Shown here piece by piece: positions 41,724 through 49,575 of a stretch of 64,000 nt of DNA. How positions within the stretch are numbered: the first letter of the stretch is position 1; each line of letters starts with the position of its first letter. A model generated the notes under the pieces. That model ran no database searches. It worked only from the letters and a program-made list of their open reading frames with translations, and had not been told where the DNA came from. Source of the DNA: Deltaproteobacteria bacterium HGW-Deltaproteobacteria-19 (GTDB lineage: Bacteria > Desulfobacterota > Syntrophia > Syntrophales > PHBD01); contig PHBD01000012.1 of NCBI GenBank assembly GCA_002841865.1, forward strand, positions 92,839-156,838. The letters run 5' to 3'. The position numbers and the translations under genes were made by a program.

Positions 41724-42836
41724 TTAATTCTCGGGCTTCGACCAGGCATATCTTGTCCGAAGTCCATTGTGCCACTGAGGCTTCAGATGACCATCGTGTT
41801 GCAATCGTCCTACGATGATACCCGGATCGATACTTATGGTCTGGGAAAACACACGGATCGTCTCTTCCCGGAAATCGCCGCCTGCAACGAATTTCTGGAA
41901 TGCTGCCGGTTGAATCAACGTGTCCGTGGCAAATGCATCCGCTTCTTTTTCTCGCTGGATGAATTCCGGATCATCATTTCCATCATTCTCAAAGATTATT
42001 TCCTGCCTGTCATGGAGTATGATGTGACCGAGTTCGTGAAAAAGGCTGAACCAGAAAATATCAGCCCAGGCTCCACGAATCGTGATCATCAGTACAACCT
42101 TGTCCCTCGACAATCTGAATGTTGCCCCATGCGCACCGGTACCTTTGAAGTGCGGACAGATTACCAATGCAATCCCGACTTTAGCCAACGTGTCAACCAG
42201 TCGGGTAGAGAATTCGGAAGGCTCATTCGTAGTCAGGCTCCTTATCTCTCCGATTACCCGGCGGAGAGAAGCCTTGTCAAAGGGACCGCAGGAAATCCCC
42301 TGTGCCTTAATCTCACCATAGCGAAGCCACGCCACCAATGCTTCCGGCGATTTGCACTGTCTCTTTGACATCCCCTGCCGAAATGCCGCTTGATAGCGAC
42401 GAACCTCAGGGACGGCACGGAGGGATGCCACGCCGAAGAATCGTTGCAGTTCAAGAACCTTGTCTTGAGGTCTGGTTTTCGCCTGCACGATCCCGACTTT
42501 GACAAGCTCGGAGTAGCAATATTGGGAGACCAGCCCGACCTCATTCTTCAGACGCTCTTCTTCCTCTTGCTCCTGTTGGCGGGCCAGCGTCAGGCGATAC
42601 TCGGAATCCAATCCGAGCCAAATGTGAGCGGGTACGCCCACAACCTTCTCAAGCTGAAGAGCCGTTTCTGCGGTGATTGCCTTCTCCCCTTTGAAGATCA
42701 AGCTTAGCTTGGTTGCCGGACGAGCCATCCGCCGAGCGAGTTCATCCTTCGACATCCCAAGCGATGCAATGACCTCCTCCAGGTACTCACCAGGAGGAAT
42801 GGCCAGATCGGAAGAGACTGCTTTTTCAATCATCAT
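41724..42836 (-). CDS. higA: HigA-type antitoxin with C-terminal ImmA/IrrE metallopeptidase domain
   Basis: 370 residues, much longer than simple HigA (about 100). Residues 12-80 are an XRE helix-turn-helix of the HigA/VapI type (PPGEYLEEVIASLGMSKDELARRM... IFKGEKAITAETALQLEKVVGVPAHIWLGL). The C-terminal half is a zinc peptidase domain with FHELGHIILHD (His267-Glu268, His271), the ImmA/IrrE/DUF955 motif, and a downstream EKEADAFA that supplies the third ligand. It neutralises and represses with HigB; the peptidase may cleave a regulator on stress. It overlaps the toxin gene by 11 bp. Two operator-like palindromes lie upstream. Confidence 0.9.
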   Translation of the reverse strand: MMIEKAVSSDLAIPPGEYLEEVIASLGMSKDELARRMARPATKLSLIFKGEKAITAETALQLEKVVGVPAHIWLGLDSEYRLTLARQQEQEEEERLKNEVGLVSQYCYSELVKVGIVQAKTRPQDKVLELQRFFGVASLRAVPEVRRYQAAFRQGMSKRQCKSPEALVAWLRYGEIKAQGISCGPFDKASLRRVIGEIRSLTTNEPSEFSTRLVDTLAKVGIALVICPHFKGTGAHGATFRLSRDKVVLMITIRGAWADIFWFSLFHELGHIILHDRQEIIFENDGNDDPEFIQREKEADAFATDTLIQPAAFQKFVAGGDFREETIRVFSQTISIDPGIIVGRLQHDGHLKPQWHNGLRTRYAWSKPEN

Positions 42837-43128
42837 AATGCTTGCTCACCTCCTCAATACACACGACTTCCAGGGTTTCCCCTTCCAGGGTAAAAATTAG
42901 CCGGTAGAAACCCGTTAGGTTGATTGCCCATTGACCAAGACGGTCCCCCTTGAGGGGGTGACAACGGAGGACGGGAAGTCGTTTCAGTTCGTCTATGTTC
43001 TTGGTTTGCTTGATGGTATTGATACGCAGGATGTACTTTCGCCCCACCTCGTTACCATAAGCGCGGCTGGCATTTTGAAAGCATTCGTATTGGCTTTGCA
43101 GTTTGCGTTTCCTGAACCGGATTTCCAA
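42826..43128 (-). CDS. higB: HigB-type RelE-fold toxin
   Basis: 100 residues from a TTG start at 43128; this start gives the standard HigB N-terminus (MEIRFRKRKL) and no ATG or GTG alternative fits. Family pattern: YGNEVGRKYILRINTIKQTKNIDELKRLP, HPLKGDRLGQWAINLTGFYRLIF and C-terminal EVVCIEEVSKHYDD, matching ribosome-dependent mRNA endonucleases. Catalytic His and basic residues (His57, Lys60, Arg62, and the terminal KHY) are present. It precedes its antitoxin, as in all higBA loci, with an 11-bp overlap. The TTG start would keep toxin expression low. Confidence 0.9.
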   Translation of the reverse strand: MEIRFRKRKLQSQYECFQNASRAYGNEVGRKYILRINTIKQTKNIDELKRLPVLRCHPLKGDRLGQWAINLTGFYRLIFTLEGETLEVVCIEEVSKHYDD

Positions 43129-43153
43129 GGAGAAGCTTTCTGTCCCGAGAGAA

Positions 43154-43170
43154 TTTACCCTACCGGTAAA
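43154..43170. promoter_or_regulatory. HigA operator candidate O1
   Basis: TTTACC-CTACC-GGTAAA, perfect 6-bp arms, sitting on the predicted start of transcription of higBA. Confidence 0.5.
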
Positions 43171-43172
43171 GA

Positions 43173-43201
43173 ATCCTATGCCGTGTCGATGGATATGTCA
43201 A
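43173..43201 (-). promoter_or_regulatory. Promoter of higBA
   Basis: On the minus strand TTGACA (43201-43196), 17-bp spacer, TAGGAT (43178-43173). The start of transcription would be near 43166, inside O1. Confidence 0.6.
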
Positions 43202-43210
43202 CTAATATTA

Positions 43211-43228
43211 TTTACCTTATGGGTGAAA
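43211..43228. promoter_or_regulatory. HigA operator candidate O2
   Basis: TTTACC-TTAT-GGGTGAAA, an imperfect copy of O1, lying between the higBA promoter and the promoter of the divergent restriction-modification gene. Confidence 0.45.
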
Positions 43229-43254
43229 TAATCGGTTGTTGACCTGATTCTCCC

Positions 43255-43283
43255 TTGACATGACAGCCACAAACCTGTTTATT
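43255..43283 (+). promoter_or_regulatory. Promoter of the restriction-modification gene
   Basis: TTGACA (43255-43260), 17-bp spacer, TTTATT (43278-43283); transcription would start about 22 nt before the ATG at 43312. Confidence 0.6.
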
Positions 43284-43311
43284 CCAAAGTCCTATCGGGG
43301 GGTTATATTTC

Positions 43312-46300
43312 ATGTCCATGGATGCGGTTGCGCGGTACCTGATCGAGGTAAACGAGATCCGCTGCACAGGATCGAATGTTCCTGAAACCTCCTTCTATCC
43401 CGCCTTATCCAACCTGTTCAACGAAATCGGGAAGAGCCTGTCTCCCAAAGTCCGCTGTGTGATCAACCTGAAGAACCGGGGAGCCGGTCTTCCAGACGGG
43501 GGCCTTTTCACGGCCGATCAGTTCAAAGGGAAGGGGCGTGGACCGAAGGATCCGGATGATCCATTCCCGGCACAAATCCCCGCCCGTGGCGCCCTGGAAG
43601 TAAAGCCCCCTTCGGATGACCTTGGGAACACCCTGGCAAGTGAGCAGGTTGAGCGATACTGGAAGGAGTACGGCCTTGTCCTGGTGACAAATCTCCGGTC
43701 CTTCTCGCTCGTCGGTAAAAGTCCCACCGGGCAACCGGCCATTCTTGAATCCTTCGCTCTGGCTGATACCGATGTGGAATTCTGGAAACTCGCCAGCCAC
43801 CCCAAGGCAACGGCGAACAGGTGTGGGGACAGGCTGACGGAATTTCTCCGCCGGGCGATGCTCTACAACGCTCCCCTGGCTTCTGCCCAGGACGTGGCGG
43901 CTCTGCTTGCCTCCTATGCCCGGGACGCCGCTTCAATCGTTGAAACGGCAGATCTCCCGGCACTCGGGGGACTGCGGTCAGCCCTGGAAGACGCCCTGGG
44001 GTTGAAGTTCGAGGGTGCCAAAGGAGAACATTTCTTCCGCTCCACCCTGGTGCAAACCCTGTTCTACGGGATCTTTTCCGCCTGGGTCCTCTGGGCACGG
44101 CGACAGCCGGACATGAAGGTGAAAGCCAAGACTTTTGGGGAACGCATAAAGGAATCCGCCGATCCGTACAAGGCGGACTCCAAGCAGTTTGATTGGCACC
44201 TTGCCGGGTGGCTTCTTCGGGTGCCCATGATCCGGGCTCTATTTGAACAGGTGGCTACACCGTCGAAGTTAGGACCCCTGGGGCTGACGGAAATTCTAGA
44301 CCGCACGACAGATGCATTGAACCGTGTTGACCGAGCCTCTTTCTTCGCCTCCTTTGATGCGGGGCAGGCTGTCCAATACTTCTATGAGCCCTTCCTACAG
44401 GCGTTTGACCCAGTTCTGAGAAAGGACCTGGGCGTCTGGTACACCCCTTCGGAGATTGTGGCGTATCAGGTTGAACGGGTGGATCGAGTCCTCCGCGAGG
44501 AATTGGATATCCCGGACGGCTTGGCTGATCCCCGCGTCTATGTCCTAGACCCTTGCTGCGGGACGGCAACCTATCTCCGCGCAGTCATCTTGCGGATCGC
44601 CAGGACTCTTGAGGAAAAGGGCTCTGACGCCCTCATGGCGCATGATCTGAAGAAGGCTGCCATGGATCGGGTCTTCGGTTTTGAGATCCTCCCGGCTCCT
44701 TTCGTCGTCTCCCACCTGCAACTGGGGCTGCTCCTGGACGAACTGGGCGCCCCTCTCAGTGAATCGAAAGCCGAACGTGTGGGCATTTATCTCACCAATG
44801 CATTGACGGGATGGGAGCCGCCGAAGGAGAAGCCGAAACAGATCATACTCCTGCCCGAACTGGCTGAAGAACGGGATGCCGCCGAGAAGGTGAAGCAGGA
44901 AAGACCGATCCTAGTCATCCTCGGCAATCCGCCCTACAACGGATTCGCGGGCATGGCCATGGACGAGGAGCGGGACCTTTCAAGCGCCTACCGAATAGCG
45001 AAGAAGGTTATGGCACCGCAAGGGCAAGGTCTGAACGATCTCTATGTCCGGTTCTTCCGCATGGCTGAACGTCGTATCGTGGAAAAGAACGGGCAAGGCA
45101 TCGTCTGTTTCATCTCAAACTACTCTTGGCTCGATGGCCTCTCTTTTACCGGCATGCGGGAACGCTATATGGACGTGTTCGATGAGATAGTCATCGATTG
45201 CCTGAACGGCGATAAGTACAAGACTGGTAAACTGACCCCCGAGGGGGCGCCTGATCCCAGCATCTTCTCGACCGAGTTTAACCGTGAAGGCATCCAGGTC
45301 GGCACGGCCATCGCCTTGCTTGTGAGAAACGAAAGACACGACCACTGCAATACCGTTCGCTTCCGCCAATTCTGGGGGAAGAACAAACGAACAGACTTGC
45401 TCGCCGACAAGGGTCAATATGAAGACGTGAAGCCGGTGCTGGAACTGGGGCTTTCGTTCCTGCCCGGCCAAGTCGCCGCTGCGTATGTAACGTGGCATCC
45501 GTTGCCGGAGTTGTTTCCGATCTCGTTGCCCGGCGTCAAGACCAGTCGAGATGATTTCTTGGTAGCTGTTGATCGTGCCGAACTGGACTGGCGTCTGGCT
45601 GACTACTTCAACCCTGACCTCAGCCATGAGGAGATCGCCCGGCGTTATCCGGAGGTGATGACCGACAGTGCGCGCTTTCAGTCAAGGATTGTGCGCGAGC
45701 ACTTGTTGAAGCGGGGCGGCCCGCTGACTAATAAGATTGTCCGTTTCTGCTACCGCCCCCTCGATGTACGCTGGCTTTATTGGGAGCCAGATACCGAGTT
45801 GCTTGACAGAAAGCGTAGCGACTACTTCCCGCAGGTATTTACGGGGAATGTCTTCCTTTGTGCCGTGCAGCAAAACCGGAAAGCGTTCGACCCGCCGGTC
45901 ATTACGGATACGCTAGCCTGTTTTCATACCATTGAGCGCGGCGCCAATCTGTTCCCCCTCCGCCTGCGATCTGTGGCAGGTGAGCAAGACCTCTTCGCTG
46001 CGGAGTCTGAAGTTCCGGCCTTACCACAGTCAAACCTGACGCCTGAGGCCAGGAAATACCTACAAACGCTTGGTCTTGAAGCAGAGACGCTGTTCTACCA
46101 TGTCGTAGCGGTGCTCCATGCCCCGGCCTACGGGCAGGAAAATACTGGTGCCCTACGCCAGGACTGGCCCCGGCTTCCTCTTCCCGCTGACAAGGATTTG
46201 CTTCTTTCCTCCGCTGCTCTCGGGCGACAGGTAGCGGCTCTCCTTGAAACAGAAAAGCCGGTCCCTGGTGTCACAGAAGGGAAGATCCCTGAAAACCTCC

Positions 46301-46698
46301 GGCAAGTGGCCGTCTTTGAGAAAATCGGCGGAGGGGTAGCAAAACCAGACGAGGGCGACCTTGACCTTACGGCGGGTTGGGGACATGCCGGAAAGGGCGG
46401 CATCACGATGCCGGGAAGAGGCCGGGTTGCTGATCATGGGGACACCCTGGATATTTACCTGAATGACCAATGCTGCTGGCGAAATGTCCCGAAGGCTGTC
46501 TGGACCTTCACCATCGGAGGCTATCAGGTCATCAAGAAATGGCTTTCTTACCGAGAAAAGACATTGCTCGGCCGGGGATTGACGATTGATGAAGTCCGAT
46601 ATGTGACTGAAATGGCACGACGGCTGAAGGCGATCACGAATCTTCAACCACCGTTGGATGAAAGCTACAGGAAGATTGCCGGAAACACATATCGGTGA
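43312..46698 (+). CDS. Single-chain type IIG / ISP-like restriction-modification enzyme
   Basis: 1128 residues. A PD-(D/E)XK-like nuclease motif at the N-terminus, Asp62 (GLPDGG) with Glu96-Val-Lys98 (GALEVKPP), then a gamma-type adenine-N6 methyltransferase: AdoMet motif DPCCGTATYL (Asp413) and catalytic NPPY at 539-542 (GNPPYNG). Preceding the core is VQYFYEPFLQAFDPVLRKDLGVWYTP, as in type ISP enzymes, and residues 700-1110 resemble the ISP target-recognition C-terminus (RFCYRPLDVRWLYWEPDTELLDRKR). No helicase domain is visible, so it is closer to a IIG enzyme. One polypeptide would both methylate and cut. Confidence 0.87.
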   Translation: MSMDAVARYLIEVNEIRCTGSNVPETSFYPALSNLFNEIGKSLSPKVRCVINLKNRGAGLPDGGLFTADQFKGKGRGPKDPDDPFPAQIPARGALEVKPPSDDLGNTLASEQVERYWKEYGLVLVTNLRSFSLVGKSPTGQPAILESFALADTDVEFWKLASHPKATANRCGDRLTEFLRRAMLYNAPLASAQDVAALLASYARDAASIVETADLPALGGLRSALEDALGLKFEGAKGEHFFRSTLVQTLFYGIFSAWVLWARRQPDMKVKAKTFGERIKESADPYKADSKQFDWHLAGWLLRVPMIRALFEQVATPSKLGPLGLTEILDRTTDALNRVDRASFFASFDAGQAVQYFYEPFLQAFDPVLRKDLGVWYTPSEIVAYQVERVDRVLREELDIPDGLADPRVYVLDPCCGTATYLRAVILRIARTLEEKGSDALMAHDLKKAAMDRVFGFEILPAPFVVSHLQLGLLLDELGAPLSESKAERVGIYLTNALTGWEPPKEKPKQIILLPELAEERDAAEKVKQERPILVILGNPPYNGFAGMAMDEERDLSSAYRIAKKVMAPQGQGLNDLYVRFFRMAERRIVEKNGQGIVCFISNYSWLDGLSFTGMRERYMDVFDEIVIDCLNGDKYKTGKLTPEGAPDPSIFSTEFNREGIQVGTAIALLVRNERHDHCNTVRFRQFWGKNKRTDLLADKGQYEDVKPVLELGLSFLPGQVAAAYVTWHPLPELFPISLPGVKTSRDDFLVAVDRAELDWRLADYFNPDLSHEEIARRYPEVMTDSARFQSRIVREHLLKRGGPLTNKIVRFCYRPLDVRWLYWEPDTELLDRKRSDYFPQVFTGNVFLCAVQQNRKAFDPPVITDTLACFHTIERGANLFPLRLRSVAGEQDLFAAESEVPALPQSNLTPEARKYLQTLGLEAETLFYHVVAVLHAPAYGQENTGALRQDWPRLPLPADKDLLLSSAALGRQVAALLETEKPVPGVTEGKIPENLRQVAVFEKIGGGVAKPDEGDLDLTAGWGHAGKGGITMPGRGRVADHGDTLDIYLNDQCCWRNVPKAVWTFTIGGYQVIKKWLSYREKTLLGRGLTIDEVRYVTEMARRLKAITNLQPPLDESYRKIAGNTYR

Positions 46699-46711
46699 AA
46701 TTAGAGTTGCT

Positions 46712-46843
46712 ATGTTCTTCCGCTGTTCCCCGAAAGCCCGGCAGGTCCTTGGCCTGAAGGATTATGACCTGATCGTTGAGTCTGGTCAGGATGCCAAGAG
46801 TTTCGACGTGTGGTACTACCACATGATCGTTTCGGATCATTAA
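46712..46843 (+). pseudogene. Truncated DUF6933-like fragment
   Basis: A 43-codon frame begins MFFRCSPKARQVLGLKDYDL and reaches WYYHMIVSDH before a stop. This resembles the start of DUF6933 proteins (FRCTxKAxxxL...DWYANLI), which continue for another hundred or more residues absent here. No ribosome site is obvious. It directly follows the restriction-modification gene; most likely a remnant left at an insertion boundary, since AT-rich sequence starts just after it. Confidence 0.4.
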
Positions 46844-46891
46844 CTCTGCCGCCAGAAATACTTAATAATTTTTAAAATGGAGAGAATATCG

Positions 46892-47356
46892 ATGAAAACA
46901 AGGGTTGTCTTGGGCTTTTTTTATATATGTTTCTTTTGTTTACTTGTTACACAGGCATGGTCAGATAATGTTCTGAATTCTGATTCAGATTATAGCATAA
47001 AAATAGCTGTTACAATCAATGAAGACGACTTCATTATGGGAAAATTGGAATACTCCAATAACACACTGCAATTAGTTGTATTCAATCCAATTGGCGGCAT
47101 TGTTCATGTTGAACCCTATCTCTTTGTAGTTAGTAATAAAATGATTATTTCAAAAAATATACACAGAATTAAATGCCGTCCTCTTAATGATAAATGTGGA
47201 AGATCTGAGATTACAGGAGTTATTGATTTTAGCAATGAGCTAAAACCAAGAATACGTTTAGTTAATGCAAGTGGGCATACTTACGTCAGTAATATGTTAG
47301 AAAACGGTAAAAGATATCACATGAAGTTTATACCAAATGTTTGGTTAGGACATTAA
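46892..47356 (+). CDS. AT-rich small exported protein of unknown function
   Basis: 154 residues. ATG 46892 is preferred over 46877 because GGAGAG lies 7 bp upstream. The N-terminus MKTRVVLGFFYICFFCLLVT is a signal peptide with cleavage probably after AWS-D. The mature domain is beta-rich (IKIAVTINEDDFIMGKLEYSNNTLQLVVFNPIGG...), with a Cys pair in HRIKCRPLNDKCGRSE; no family recognised. Base composition is strongly AT, unlike everything before it. Only 14 bp separate it from the SEC-C nuclease gene, so they form a pair. Confidence 0.7.
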   Translation: MKTRVVLGFFYICFFCLLVTQAWSDNVLNSDSDYSIKIAVTINEDDFIMGKLEYSNNTLQLVVFNPIGGIVHVEPYLFVVSNKMIISKNIHRIKCRPLNDKCGRSEITGVIDFSNELKPRIRLVNASGHTYVSNMLENGKRYHMKFIPNVWLGH

Positions 47357-47370
47357 TTATAGAGAAGAGT

Positions 47371-49272
47371 ATGACTAAAATCGGACGAAATGATCCCTGT
47401 CCTTGCGGGAGCGGTAAAAAATACAAAAAGTGCTGCTTAACTAAGTCGCATGATAATAGATATTATTCGGATATATCTAGCATATTGCACAGAAGGTGTA
47501 TTCATGAACACTTAATTACTGAAGAACGCACAACAATAAATTTTTCACATGTATATAATGAGTATTGCAGGATGAATGGATTTACAGATATTGAAAATTT
47601 GCAGGTAGACGATCATTTTTTACATAATCTACTGAGATTTATTGAAGGAATGATAATTGATATTTGCGCAGTCTACTCAGCATATGAGTTGTTCTTTTGG
47701 TATCGACGAATTAAACCAATAAACAGATATTACAATCGGTCAGTATATAATTATCACGAACTCATGAAGCAAAGCATGTTTATGTATGGTAACAAGCGCG
47801 ACGTGTTCAAAATGAATACTGTTGGCAGTCAAGATGGATTTGCTCCCACATATATATGTAATATCCCAAGCGCAGATGCTTATACCTGCAAAATTCCTCA
47901 TGAAGTGGTTAACATATTGTCAGATATCTACAAACTTGAATCAGTTTGTTTCTACTATATATATGTCTGTAATTGCTGCCGGATATTCAATAAGGGTGGC
48001 TCGTATTCTACTGATAAAACTTGCGGCTTCACTATTCAAGCAACGAATAGTGACATCGATTTCTTAATTAATTATTACGATAAGCGGTCTAAAAGTCATT
48101 CACTACTTACTAATGTTGGTTCTTTTTCAAATGAGTCAGCGAATGTCGAAGGTGAACTGATTCTTCCGTTTCTTCATCACAATTTCGATTCAAAACGGCA
48201 AATAGAATTAAATAATGTAACTTTTGAATCAGATTACGACACATTCAATTTTTTAATTAGTGCAATTAATCTATTTGACTATTACGAATTTACGCGGAAA
48301 TTCAATCCAATATTTTTCTCAAAATACAATTGTTACATTGAAGATATTTTATCAATTATCCTTTATTTTTCACAATCGTTGGCTGTAAATATTTCCCCCC
48401 TCTTTGTTAAGAATGATAATTCTGACGACAGAAAAAACTTAGTCGCTATAAACACCATGCAACGAGCTTATACAATAATTGAAGATTCAGAAAATAACAG
48501 AAGAGAGTATGTGGCTGAATTTAAAAAGACACATGCCTTTTTCTTTCCGCATTTAAAGGAGGCCAGTACAAAGAATTTGTTAAATGCCTACGATCATCTT
48601 TTTTTTAAAATAGGGAATTATGATTCGTTAGAAACAGAACTGCTAAAAGGATTTTTGTTCTGCAAGATTACAAAAGATATAATCGTTGTAGATTACACTG
48701 AATTTATCCCGGTTTTACAAAGTATTCTCGCACCACTATCATCAGTTGATGGCGAATTTGGCAATATTATTTCCGCTGATTTAGAATTGAAGGTAAATGA
48801 GAAAATAATTAAGCTCTATGGTACGGACGCGGCTCATTTAAGAGGCGAAATAAAGAATAATAATGGCGAAAAAAGGGAGATTGATGCTCCACTTATAATT
48901 GATAATTATTTGTTCATTATAGAATGTAAATCTTTAAGTGTCTCCGAGGGCTCTATTATCGGGACAAGAGGCGCAGTTGAATTTCGTAAGAATAAGATCA
49001 AGGGATATCTAACTGAAGTGGAAGCAAAGGCAGATTTCATTATGAATAACGAAGGGCGACTAAATAAGACAATCCCTTCTTCAGTTAAATACATAGTTCC
49101 GGTAGTAATTACATCCTTTCCCGAATATATATGGGAAAAGACGGAAAATCTATTTATTACTGATGACATAAGCAGAGTTCTCACAATTAATGAGTTGGAT
49201 ATAATTAAGTCGGTTACATCATTTGATAAAATAAAGAACAGGACATTTGTCAGGAAATTGAAAAATGTATAG
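47371..49272 (+). CDS. SEC-C motif protein with C-terminal PD-(D/E)XK nuclease-like domain
   Basis: 633 residues from ATG 47371. Residues 4-22 are a SEC-C zinc motif (IGRNDPCPCGSGKKYKKCC). About 470 residues of helical, Tyr/Phe/Asn-rich sequence follow with no recognised family, including a CNCC cluster (YVCNCCRIF). The last 160 residues look like a restriction-type endonuclease fold: an early Glu in GEFGNIISADLELKV, then Glu503-Ile-Asp505 and IIECKS (Glu518, Lys520), then a strand-helix pattern VKYIVPVVITSFPEYIWE. Codon use is AT-rich like its upstream partner and unlike the host. Probable defence or mobile-element protein; target unknown. Confidence 0.75.
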   Translation: MTKIGRNDPCPCGSGKKYKKCCLTKSHDNRYYSDISSILHRRCIHEHLITEERTTINFSHVYNEYCRMNGFTDIENLQVDDHFLHNLLRFIEGMIIDICAVYSAYELFFWYRRIKPINRYYNRSVYNYHELMKQSMFMYGNKRDVFKMNTVGSQDGFAPTYICNIPSADAYTCKIPHEVVNILSDIYKLESVCFYYIYVCNCCRIFNKGGSYSTDKTCGFTIQATNSDIDFLINYYDKRSKSHSLLTNVGSFSNESANVEGELILPFLHHNFDSKRQIELNNVTFESDYDTFNFLISAINLFDYYEFTRKFNPIFFSKYNCYIEDILSIILYFSQSLAVNISPLFVKNDNSDDRKNLVAINTMQRAYTIIEDSENNRREYVAEFKKTHAFFFPHLKEASTKNLLNAYDHLFFKIGNYDSLETELLKGFLFCKITKDIIVVDYTEFIPVLQSILAPLSSVDGEFGNIISADLELKVNEKIIKLYGTDAAHLRGEIKNNNGEKREIDAPLIIDNYLFIIECKSLSVSEGSIIGTRGAVEFRKNKIKGYLTEVEAKADFIMNNEGRLNKTIPSSVKYIVPVVITSFPEYIWEKTENLFITDDISRVLTINELDIIKSVTSFDKIKNRTFVRKLKNV

Positions 49273-49575
49273 CGACATAATGAACATAACTCTGATACGG
49301 TCATATCTCATACAATTGTCGTCGCATGCGAGAGAATGCAACAAGTTTAACCCTCATGTATAATGAACATATTCAGCACGAATTCTGGTTCAAGCCCTAA
49401 AACCGCCAATGCGTGATATGTAAAAGTTAGGATCTTCCCGAACAGTTGTTTGCTGAAAAAAGTGACATGGGAGGAAGACCTTTCAGCAGTGGGATTCCTT
49501 TTACTCCGGTGCCGCTTTTTCAAAAATTCTGCAAAAGTCTTCCATTCCCTCCGCATCGGGACGGGATGTTTCCTT
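49273..49575. other. Island right border, no gene seen
   Basis: 303 bases in which AT-rich composition gives way to the GC-rich host sequence near 49440. No transposase or integrase is visible. The stretch CTGGTTCAA (49385-49393) followed by ACCGCC (49402-49407) partly recalls the tRNA-Val 3' end but differs by an indel. Confidence 0.4.

Noticed and set aside
43312-46698. Frameshifted type I or III restriction system
   Set aside because: The frame is intact over 1128 residues with motifs in the order of a single-chain enzyme.
49385-49411. Possible attR copy of the tRNA-Val 3' end
   Set aside because: Only CTGGTTCAA and ACCGCC match, separated by a different length; too weak to call a direct repeat.
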